Assembly (NCBI GenBank): GCA_944382965.1
Contig: CALWOA010000011.1
Span: 21,214-85,213, forward strand
Length of the DNA stretch: 64,000 nucleotides
Direction: 5' to 3'
From: an uncultured Oscillospiraceae bacterium
Lineage (GTDB): Bacteria > Bacillota > Clostridia > Oscillospirales > Oscillospiraceae
Shown: positions 57,624 to 64,000 of the stretch, piece by piece
Position numbering within the stretch: position 1 is the first letter of the stretch
Layout of the letters: the number at the start of each line of letters is the position of its first letter
Program-made: the position numbers and the translations under genes
Notes under the pieces: generated by a model
The model's database searches: none
Told to the model about the DNA's origin: nothing
What the model saw: the letters and a program-made list of their open reading frames with translations, nothing else

Positions 57624-59003
57624 TTACTTGATCTTGGGCAGGCTGGCGGCAGCTACAGACTGACCAACCCGGCGGGTCTTCTCGTCGGGGAGCATGACCT
57701 CGCACTTGCTTGCCAGTGCGGGGAACTCGTCGGCCAGGATTTCGTTGCACACCCGCAGGATGGTGTCGCCGCCCTTACCGGACATGACACGGCCCAGCAT
57801 CATCATGTGCTCAATGTCGTAGAACTGGGAGTACAGCACCACGGTATAGGCCAGATAAGCACCGATGGTCTCGAAAATCGCCACGGCCCGAGGATCGTCC
57901 TGGTTCATCAGGCCCTGGACAACCTTCAGCTTTTCCGCAGGGGACAGGCTCTCGTCCAGCTCGATGCCCGCAGCGGGAGCAAGCTTGATGACAGCGTCCT
58001 GGGAGAAGTACTTGCAGCCTACGCCGAAGTCAGTGGACCACTCGTCCTGCATAGCGCCTTCCTGGAGGTCAACGGGAGCGAAAGCCAGCTCGTTGATCCA
58101 GCCCAGCACGTTCTGATCCTTGTCTACATAGCCCACGGCTTCGGAAGTACCCATGGCGATACCCATGATATTGCCCACACCCAGGCCCATGGCGCCGGCC
58201 AGAGCGGATACGTCGCCGTCGTTGGCAACTACGATGGGCACGTCACCAATTTCCTTGGCTGCCCGGTCGTAGATGGTCTTTACCTTGTCCCAGTTGGAGC
58301 GGGGAACCTTGATGAACAGGGAAGCCACCATGGGTGCGTTGCCGATGAAGGTACCGGCGGAGGAAACGCCGATGGCATCCACCCGGGGCATCTTGGAAGC
58401 GGCGGTTTTGAAGGCTTCCACAATGTGCTGGAAGTGGTAGTCCGGGTCTTCCTGGAGTTTGGGGAACCAGACCACTTCTTCGGAGTAAACGCACTCGCCG
58501 TCAATCACAGCGGAAACCTTCCGGTCGGAACCGCCGGCGTCAAAGCCAATACGGCAGCCATCCATATTGCCGCCCATGGGCTCGGCGCTTTCATTGGCAG
58601 CGGGGCAGGCTTCCAGCGGCAGATCCAGGATCTCCAGATTGCGCTCGTAGAGCTGGTTGACAAAGGTGTAGTCAAAGTGACGCTCTCCCTCGGGGGTATA
58701 GGCTGCCTTCAGCCGCTGGGCTAGTTCCGAGCAGCCGCAGACGGATACCCGGAAGCCGCCGGTGGACCAGAGCAGGAACTTGACGTACCGCTCCACATAC
58801 CGGTAGTCGGCCTCTGCCATTTCCGGCGTGCCGTGGATGCAGGTGTGATGAACGGAGATGCGGCCCTTGTCCCGCTCAACGGCGATGGCGATGGGCTGCT
58901 TGGCGTCCTTCAGGTAGGCTTCCCGCCAGACACCGAAGGGGATGAAGGTGGGGTCCAGTTTGGGGGCGTGTTTCATCTGATAGTCAATGCCTAAGTACTG
59001 CAT
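57624..59003 (-). CDS. ROK-family sugar kinase-like protein
   Basis: A 459-residue protein of the actin-like ATPase superfamily. The phosphate-binding loop GFDAGGSDRKVSAVI lies near residue 155, after a long N-terminal extension of about 145 residues not found in ordinary 300-residue ROK kinases. Further motifs are VVANDGDVSALAG and MGIAMGTSEAVGYV. The usual ROK zinc motif (C-x-C-G-x(2)-GC) is not seen. Location after N-acetylneuraminate lyase suggests a role like N-acetylmannosamine kinase, but the odd length leaves room for another role. Strong GAGGAGG site. Confidence 0.78.
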   Translation of the reverse strand: MQYLGIDYQMKHAPKLDPTFIPFGVWREAYLKDAKQPIAIAVERDKGRISVHHTCIHGTPEMAEADYRYVERYVKFLLWSTGGFRVSVCGCSELAQRLKAAYTPEGERHFDYTFVNQLYERNLEILDLPLEACPAANESAEPMGGNMDGCRIGFDAGGSDRKVSAVIDGECVYSEEVVWFPKLQEDPDYHFQHIVEAFKTAASKMPRVDAIGVSSAGTFIGNAPMVASLFIKVPRSNWDKVKTIYDRAAKEIGDVPIVVANDGDVSALAGAMGLGVGNIMGIAMGTSEAVGYVDKDQNVLGWINELAFAPVDLQEGAMQDEWSTDFGVGCKYFSQDAVIKLAPAAGIELDESLSPAEKLKVVQGLMNQDDPRAVAIFETIGAYLAYTVVLYSQFYDIEHMMMLGRVMSGKGGDTILRVCNEILADEFPALASKCEVMLPDEKTRRVGQSVAAASLPKIK

Positions 59004-59109
59004 AGGAAATTTCCTCCTCTGGTTTGAATTCTATTGTCATTATACCATATTTTTTTCATTGCGCCATGGCAGATTCTCGAAATTTTTTACAAAAAACTGC
59101 TATTTTGCG

Positions 59110-59139
59110 AAAGCCGCCGGAGGGGGGTCCGGCGGCTTT
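59110..59139 (-). terminator. Intercistronic hairpin after the lyase gene
   Basis: A 12-bp perfect stem (59110-59121 with 59128-59139) with a 6-base loop lies just past the lyase stop. On the minus strand T-rich sequence follows after a short gap, so it may be a partial terminator or an mRNA-stabilising end. Confidence 0.6.
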
Positions 59140-59145
59140 TCGGTT

Positions 59146-60054
59146 TTAGCAATACTTTGCCACAGCGTTGCGGATCATCTGGGCGGCTTCCTGGGCAATC
59201 AGGTAGTCGCTTTCGATCATCTCCGCCAGAGGTGCCCGGACGCTGCCGCAGTCGGGGCCGCCGTTGATGCGCAGGATCTCCTTGATCACGGCGTACATGT
59301 TGCCATGGGCAGAGCACATTTTGTAGATGATCCGGCAGCACTCGTTCTGGATTTCCAGAGCGGTGGCCAGGTCACCGGACTTGACCAGGTCAAACAACTT
59401 GGTGTACAGCTCCGGCATAGCGCCGTAGGTGCCGCCGATGCCGCCTGTTGCACCCATGACCATACCGGAAATCAGCTGCTCATCGGGACCGTTGAAGACG
59501 ATGGCTCCCTCATCACGCCACATCTGGATGTCCTGAACCGGCATGGAGGAGTTTTTGACACCGATTACCCGGGGATTCTTCAGCATTTCCTTCAGCAGGG
59601 GCACGCTCAGGGCAACCCCGGCCAACTGGGGAATGTTGTAGATGATGAAGTCGGTGTTGGGAGCGGCGGCGCTCATGTCATTCCAGTATTTGGCAATGGC
59701 ATACGGGGGCAGCTTGAAGTAGATGGGAGGAATGGCAGCGATGGCATCCACGCCCAGGCTTTCTGCGTGGGCAGCCAGCTCCTGGGAGTCAGCAGTGTTG
59801 TTGCAGGCGATGTGGGCAATAACGGTGAGCTTGCCCTTGGCTTCCGCCATGACGTTTTCCAGCACCAGCTTGCGCTCTTCCTTGCTCTGGTAGATGCATT
59901 CGCCGGAGGAACCGCCTACATAAACGCCCTTCACGCCCTTGTCAATAAAGTAGCGGGTCAGTTCCCGGACTGCCTGGGGATTGATATGCCCCTCGGCATC
60001 ATAGCAGGCATAGAAAGCAGGGATAATGCCTTCGTATTTTTTGATATCAGTCAT
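59146..60054 (-). CDS. nanA: N-acetylneuraminate lyase-type DHDPS-family aldolase
   Basis: A 302-residue class I aldolase of the DapA/NanA family. The motif VGGSSGECIYQSKEER (near residue 47), the tyrosine in FIIYNIPQLAGV (near 138) and the Schiff-base lysine in VIGVKNSS (near 165) are in place. GGS-x-GE with YNIP is the N-acetylneuraminate lyase form, cleaving sialic acid to N-acetylmannosamine and pyruvate. Flanked by ABC importer genes and a ROK protein. AGGAG before the ATG. Confidence 0.88.
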   Translation of the reverse strand: MTDIKKYEGIIPAFYACYDAEGHINPQAVRELTRYFIDKGVKGVYVGGSSGECIYQSKEERKLVLENVMAEAKGKLTVIAHIACNNTADSQELAAHAESLGVDAIAAIPPIYFKLPPYAIAKYWNDMSAAAPNTDFIIYNIPQLAGVALSVPLLKEMLKNPRVIGVKNSSMPVQDIQMWRDEGAIVFNGPDEQLISGMVMGATGGIGGTYGAMPELYTKLFDLVKSGDLATALEIQNECCRIIYKMCSAHGNMYAVIKEILRINGGPDCGSVRAPLAEMIESDYLIAQEAAQMIRNAVAKYC

Positions 60055-60089
60055 ATGTATTCTCCTTAGTATTTGTAAAATCAGCCTGA

Positions 60090-60112
60090 GCCCCCTCTAA
60101 ATCAGAGGGGGC
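60090..60112 (-). repeat. Intercistronic hairpin between permease and lyase genes
   Basis: GCCCCCTCT (60090-60098) pairs with AGAGGGGGC (60104-60112) around a 5-base loop. No T-run; probably a message-stability element. Confidence 0.55.
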
Positions 60113-60122
60113 GAGACTGGGA

Positions 60123-61037
60123 TTAACCCTTGACAGCACCCATGGTGATGCCCTTGGTAAAGTATTTCTGGAAAATCAGGAACACAATGATGATGGGGAT
60201 AGATGCCAAAGCAGAACCGGCCATGAGGATGCCGAAGTCGGTGGAGTTTTCACCCTGCATGGTGGCAATACCGACGGAGATGGTCAGTTCCTTGGTGCTC
60301 ATCAGCATAATCAGCTGCATGAAGTAGTCGTTCCAGGAATTGATGAAGGTGAAGATAGCGCAGGCACCAACACCGGGCTTAATCATGGGGAACATGACGT
60401 CGGTGAAGGTACGCCACTCGCTGGCACCGTCGATTCGGCAGGCTTCCACCATTTCCGTGGGGATACCCTCGGCAAACTGCTTCAGCAGGAACACGCCGAA
60501 GGGCCAGCCGACGATGGGGATGATGACGGACCAAATGGTGTCATACAGATTCAGAGCAGACATTTCCCGCACCAGAGGGATCAGGATAACCTGCTTGGGC
60601 AGAGCCATGGCGCAGACAATCAGGCTGAACAGAATGGTCCGGCCATAGAAGCGCTTTTTTGCCAGAGCATAGCCCGCCATAGCGGCAGTCAGGCAGGTCA
60701 GCAGCATGGAAGAGACGGACATGACCACTGTGTTCAGCAGCCACCGGATGGCACCGGGAATGGTGGGTCCGGTGATGGTGTAGCCAAACAAAGAGAAGTC
60801 AAACAGCGGCGCAGTACGCTTGCTCATCAGATTCTCATAGTTGGTCATAACCCATTCGGAGGGAACCCAAACGGGGGTGGAGGACAGGATCTCGGTCTTG
60901 GTCTTGAAAGAGCCGGTGATGATCCAGTACAGAGGGAACAGGAACGTAAAGGCAATCAGGCAGATAACCACACAGGAGAAAATGGAGTAGAGTTTGGCTC
61001 TGCGCTGTTCGGGGGAAAGCTGACTATAATGTTTCAT
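60123..61037 (-). CDS. Sugar ABC-transporter permease, MalG type (sialic-acid operon)
   Basis: A 304-residue permease with six predicted helices; EAA loop MVEACRIDGASEWRTFTDVMFP near residue 195. It pairs with the MalF-type permease encoded 18 bases upstream. No ATPase gene is in the operon. Sequence relation to the other MalG-type permease in this window is only at family level, so this is a separate importer. Confidence 0.88.
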   Translation of the reverse strand: MKHYSQLSPEQRRAKLYSIFSCVVICLIAFTFLFPLYWIITGSFKTKTEILSSTPVWVPSEWVMTNYENLMSKRTAPLFDFSLFGYTITGPTIPGAIRWLLNTVVMSVSSMLLTCLTAAMAGYALAKKRFYGRTILFSLIVCAMALPKQVILIPLVREMSALNLYDTIWSVIIPIVGWPFGVFLLKQFAEGIPTEMVEACRIDGASEWRTFTDVMFPMIKPGVGACAIFTFINSWNDYFMQLIMLMSTKELTISVGIATMQGENSTDFGILMAGSALASIPIIIVFLIFQKYFTKGITMGAVKG

Positions 61038-61055
61038 ATTCCGCTGCCCCCTTCC

Positions 61056-61967
61056 TTATTTCTCCTGTCCGGCCTTAAACTGAATGGCGGACAGAATGGC
61101 GATGATAATAGCGAGAATGACGCCCATGGCATTGCCGTAACCATACTTATACAGCTTGAAGGCGCTGTAGTAGATATAGTACATGATGGTCATGGTGGAG
61201 TTCTTCGGGCCGCCGGAAGTCAGCAGCTGAATTAGTGCAAAGCACTGGAAGGAGTTGATGGTGGTAATCACCAGGATGTACAAAGTAGTAGGCATCATCT
61301 GGGGCCACTTGATCTTCCAGAAGGCCTGCTTGGGGGTAGCGCCGTCCACTTCGGCAGCTTCCACCAGGGACTTGTCCACGTTATCCAGAGCGGAAACATA
61401 CAGCACAATGGGCTGGCCCACAGAGGTGGTCAGCAGAATCAGGATAATGCACCACAGGGCGTACTTCTCATCGCCCAGCCAGTTGATATTCTTGTCCAGA
61501 ATACCCAGCACGTCCTTGCCCAGGTAGTTGAAAATGCCGTAGTAGTTGTTGAACATCCACTTCCAGACCATGGTGACAGCCACGGAACCTGTGACCACAG
61601 GCAGGTAGAAGATGCAGCGGAAGGCGGAGGTGGCAGCAACCGGCATCTTGCTGATGGCGGAAGCAACCCACAGGGAGAAGATGCAGGTAATCGGCACGGA
61701 GACAACCACGATTACCAGCGTATTGCGCAGGGCGATCCAGAACACCTCGTCCTGGAACAGGTCCTGATAGTTTTTAAGGCCCACAAAGATATCTTCCCGG
61801 CCCATGGTTGCGTCAAAGAAGCTGGTATAGACGCACATGAACATGGGATACAGCACAAAGCCTACGAAGAAGATTAAGAACGGCAGCAAGAACGCATAGG
61901 CTGCCACATTTTCCTGCATCACCAGACGGCGCTGCTTTTTGTTGTATTGCACAGGTGTCTTGACCAA
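61056..61967 (-). CDS. Sugar ABC-transporter permease, MalF type (sialic-acid operon)
   Basis: A 303-residue permease with six helices; EAA loop SLVEAAEVDGATPKQAFWKIKWPQM near residue 205. The TTG at 61967 is the likely start, with GGGGGA about eight bases upstream; no ATG lies in a suitable place except M17, which would cut into the first conserved segment. Like the MalF-type gene of the alpha-glucan operon, it begins with TTG and follows a hairpin. Confidence 0.85.
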   Translation of the reverse strand: MVKTPVQYNKKQRRLVMQENVAAYAFLLPFLIFFVGFVLYPMFMCVYTSFFDATMGREDIFVGLKNYQDLFQDEVFWIALRNTLVIVVVSVPITCIFSLWVASAISKMPVAATSAFRCIFYLPVVTGSVAVTMVWKWMFNNYYGIFNYLGKDVLGILDKNINWLGDEKYALWCIILILLTTSVGQPIVLYVSALDNVDKSLVEAAEVDGATPKQAFWKIKWPQMMPTTLYILVITTINSFQCFALIQLLTSGGPKNSTMTIMYYIYYSAFKLYKYGYGNAMGVILAIIIAILSAIQFKAGQEK

Positions 61968-62001
61968 AAAGATCCCCCTCTCATAAATTTGCTTTGGAAA
62001 A

Positions 62002-62028
62002 CGCCCCTCCCCTCGAAGGGGAGGGGCG
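62002..62028 (-). promoter_or_regulatory. Intercistronic hairpin after the sialic-acid-type binding protein gene
   Basis: A stem of about 11 bp (62002-62012 with 62018-62028) lies between the binding protein stop and the permease start, placed as in the alpha-glucan operon. It may stabilise the upstream message or act as a partial terminator. Confidence 0.7.
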
Positions 62029-62064
62029 CTGTTCAGATGACTATTTCTTCTTTCCGGTCAGGAA

Positions 62065-63402
62065 TCAGCCTTCTGCGGCAGCGGCGGTGTTTGCAGCGGT
62101 CTGAGCGGTTTCCATCTCAGCCAGGATGGCTTCCACGGAGCCGTCGGTGGCGCTGACACGCTGCAGCATGTTCCACCACTCGGTACGGGCCTGAGTCCAG
62201 CCCTTGGTGACCTGGTAGTAGTCACCCATCATGGGGCTGAGCAGGTTGTACTCGGGGAACAGCTCGTCGGTAGCGTAAACGCCTTCCACATCACGGACAG
62301 GAGCGTAGGTGGTGGCCTCAACAGCCTTGATGTACTGAGCGTCGTCCTCAGTCATGAACTTGATGAAGGTCTTGGCAGCCTCGATCTTGGCCTCATCGCC
62401 ATTGTTGAACACGCCGAAGCCCCAGATACCGCCCTGCAGGGAGGGAGTGGTGTCGGAGGGGAAGGCCATGGGCAGAACGTCGAAGCTCAGAGCGTCAGCA
62501 TTGGTAACTTCCTGGCCGATGTTCCAGCAGAAAGCCATCTGGAAGGTGCCGTTTACGAAGGCCTGGATTTCGTCCGCAGCCTGGATAGCGGTATCGAAGG
62601 TGATGCCCTCCTGGGCATACAGCTTAGCCAGAGCCTCTGCATTTTCCTGAGAAGCGTAGGTGTACTCGGTGTGCTCGGCGTTGGCGTAGGTGCCGCCGCT
62701 CAGGTTGGTAATCAGAGCACGGGTGCCCTGGTCGCCGCCCTGACCGCCGCAGTAGATGGTGCCAACGTACTCGTTGCCGGCATCATACACAGCCTGAACA
62801 GCCTTGAAGAAGTCTTCCACAGAGTTCCAGGTATGGGTTTCCTCGTTCAGGTACTGCAGAGCATCAGCAGCCTCGAACACGTCACGGTTGATGGCCATGC
62901 AGTGGGCGATCATACATACGGGCATTTCGTAGACAGCGCCGTCAGCGCTGGTGCAGGAGGACAGAACGGAGTCATAAGTACCGGCGGGAACGATGTCCTT
63001 CAGGTCGACCATCAGACCCTTGGCGCCCCAGTTGGCGATCAGACGCTCCGGTCCTTCCATGACGATGTCAGGAGCCTGTCCGCCTTCGATGGCGGTGTTG
63101 ACCTTGTCGTCACCGTTGGTGTAGTCCAGGTACTCGACCTTGACGGTGATGTTGGGGTAAGCGGCGTTGAAGTCAGCCAGCAGAGCGGAGACGGTAGCCT
63201 CGTCAGTCCACTTGCCGATGGGGTAGGTCCACAGAGAGATTTCCACGGGGTCGCCGGCAGCTTCGGGAGCCGCAGCCTGAGTGCCTTCGGCAGCAGCGGG
63301 CTGGGTTTCGGGGGCCTTGGTTTCCGCGGCCTTTTCCACGGAGCAAGCGCCCAGGGAAAGAACCATGACCAGTGCCAGCAGAAGTGCGACAATCTTCTTC
63401 AT
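62065..63402 (-). CDS. ABC-transporter solute-binding lipoprotein (sialic-acid operon)
   Basis: A 445-residue family 1 solute-binding protein. The signal peptide ends in the lipobox LSLGAC (Cys20), followed by a Glu/Ala/Thr/Pro-rich tether and the two-lobed domain. The ATG at 63402 follows AGGAG and starts the signal peptide, although the frame opens 12 codons earlier. First gene of the five-gene operon. The linked lyase points to sialic acid or a derivative as substrate. Biased codon use suggests high expression. Confidence 0.88.
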   Translation of the reverse strand: MKKIVALLLALVMVLSLGACSVEKAAETKAPETQPAAAEGTQAAAPEAAGDPVEISLWTYPIGKWTDEATVSALLADFNAAYPNITVKVEYLDYTNGDDKVNTAIEGGQAPDIVMEGPERLIANWGAKGLMVDLKDIVPAGTYDSVLSSCTSADGAVYEMPVCMIAHCMAINRDVFEAADALQYLNEETHTWNSVEDFFKAVQAVYDAGNEYVGTIYCGGQGGDQGTRALITNLSGGTYANAEHTEYTYASQENAEALAKLYAQEGITFDTAIQAADEIQAFVNGTFQMAFCWNIGQEVTNADALSFDVLPMAFPSDTTPSLQGGIWGFGVFNNGDEAKIEAAKTFIKFMTEDDAQYIKAVEATTYAPVRDVEGVYATDELFPEYNLLSPMMGDYYQVTKGWTQARTEWWNMLQRVSATDGSVEAILAEMETAQTAANTAAAAEG

Positions 63403-63432
63403 AATCACATTCTCCTCACAGTTTGTTATTTT

Positions 63433-63458
63433 GCACAATTCGACACAGCAAATCGTGC
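63433..63458. promoter_or_regulatory. Candidate operator of the sialic-acid operon
   Basis: GCACAATTCG (63433-63442) and CAAATCGTGC (63449-63458) form an inverted repeat with 8 of 10 matching positions and a 6-base centre. It lies just downstream of the predicted transcription start of the binding protein gene, a repressor position. Confidence 0.5.
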
Positions 63459-63470
63459 GTTCTACTGAAA

Positions 63471-63499
63471 ATATTACACGACAATTTTTCCTTTGTCAA
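63471..63499 (-). promoter_or_regulatory. Promoter of the sialic-acid-type operon
   Basis: On the minus strand TTGACA (63494-63499) and TAATAT (63471-63476) with a 17-base spacer, about 70 bases before the start codon. Confidence 0.8.
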
Positions 63500-63610
63500 C
63501 TGTTTTCTGAAAATTATTTTCCAAGAATTGTCGAAAAAGAAAACTTTTTCCATAACGCACAAAAACGGTGATCTCGTTTACAGCACATTGACGAAAGTTT
63601 TGCCCTGCCC

Positions 63611-63638
63611 TTGACGGCAGGACAAAACATGCTATCCT
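63611..63638 (+). promoter_or_regulatory. Promoter of the GDSL hydrolase gene
   Basis: TTGACG (63611-63616) and TATCCT (63633-63638), spacer 16, about 27 bases before the start. Confidence 0.6.
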
Positions 63639-63665
63639 GTAAGAAAAAACAGGAAGGTGCATTCC

Positions 63666-64000
63666 ATGAAAAAACATATTTTGTGTCTGGGCGATTCCAA
63701 CACCCACGGCTACTGCGCAGACCCTGCCGACTGTGCCGACGGCGGTATCCGCTTCAATGAGGATGAGCGCTGGACAAAGCTGCTGCAGAAATATCTGGGA
63801 GAAGACTACCTGGTCATTGAAGAAGGACTCAGCGGCAGAACCACCTGCTTTTCTGACCCTCTTTACGAAGGGCTCAGTGCGCTGGAGTACATTCATCCCT
63901 GCCTGAAAAGTCACGAGTCCATCGACCTTCTGATTATCATGCTGGGTACCAACGACACCAAGGACCGTTTCTGCGCCAGCGGCGCCTGCATCGGCCTGGG
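63666..64000 (+). CDS. SGNH/GDSL hydrolase (N-terminal part)
   Basis: The first 111 residues of an SGNH-fold esterase, cut by the right edge. Block I is LGDSNTHGY (catalytic Ser11), block II glycine is in EGLSGRTT, and block III is MLGTNDTKD. No signal peptide, so it acts inside the cell. It is divergent from the sialic-acid-type operon; removal of O-acetyl groups from imported sialic acids would be a fitting role, but that is only an inference. The ATG at 63666 is preceded by AGGAAGG. Confidence 0.88.
   Translation, partial: MKKHILCLGDSNTHGYCADPADCADGGIRFNEDERWTKLLQKYLGEDYLVIEEGLSGRTTCFSDPLYEGLSALEYIHPCLKSHESIDLLIIMLGTNDTKDRFCASGACIGL

Overview
The window looks like a stretch of chromosome from a gut-type Clostridia (Oscillospirales/Ruminococcaceae-like Firmicute). 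Grounds: the GC content is fairly high, there are strong Shine-Dalgarno sites and many SigA promoters of the TTGACA-17-TATAAT type, and the gene set is Firmicute (SigA, RicT/YaaT, YfmF-YfmH, Mini-RNase III, RqcH, DapH-type lysine synthesis, LTA-synthase-like enzyme, PdaA-like deacetylase). The exact species cannot be told from the sequence. I saw no rRNA, CRISPR array, prophage or insertion sequence, and no gene-free stretch longer than about 300 bases.

Layout. 1-540 (-): start of secA, cut by the window edge. 0.7-5 kb (-): DegT-type aminotransferase, XRE/AbrB-like regulator, membrane acyltransferase, two tandem paralogous proteins of unknown function, and a small XRE regulator. 5-9.5 kb: rpoD (-) divergent from lepA-hemW (+). 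9.6-15.5 kb: a Cys-rich mini-protein and dapH (-) divergent from M20 deacetylase, aminotransferase, asparaginase and CBS-type pyrophosphatase (+); dapH plus the first two give the acetylase branch of lysine/DAP synthesis. 15.6-21.7 kb (+): an AT-richer polytopic membrane protein, holB, ricT and an LTA-synthase-like sulfatase-fold enzyme. 21.7-27.4 kb: a glycoside-hydrolase-like protein and prmA (-); yfmF, yfmH and lgt (+).

27.5-33.4 kb (+) is an alpha-glucan module: ABC binding lipoprotein, two permeases, a LacI regulator and 4-alpha-glucanotransferase, with a LacI-type operator at the first promoter. 33.4-41.1 kb (+): thiN, a P-type ATPase, a MocR regulator, a degenerate ADP-ribosylglycohydrolase, a PdaA-like deacetylase whose ribosome-binding site lies in a hairpin, and a secreted RCC1-repeat protein. 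41.2-44.7 kb is a metal and oxidative-stress block: small cysteine and zinc-ribbon proteins, rubrerythrin, PerR, then CooT and a very His-rich protein divergent from a His-tailed CsoR/InrS-like repressor. I regard this last trio as the best candidate for a little-described system (probably nickel handling).

44.9-47.1 kb: a SUFU-domain protein, tRNA-Gly(CCC), and rpsF-ssb-rpsR. 47.2-57.5 kb: an amidohydrolase, a PadR/DUF1700/membrane-protein operon, a Gx transporter, mrnC, rqcH, an MFS transporter, a zinc-dependent phospholipase C-like protein, AlaX, and a DUF3796/XRE pair. 57.6-63.4 kb (-) is a sialic-acid-type operon: ABC binding lipoprotein, two permeases, N-acetylneuraminate lyase and a ROK protein. 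It is divergent from a GDSL hydrolase cut by the right edge. Neither ABC importer carries its own ATPase, so a shared MsmX-like ATPase elsewhere is expected.
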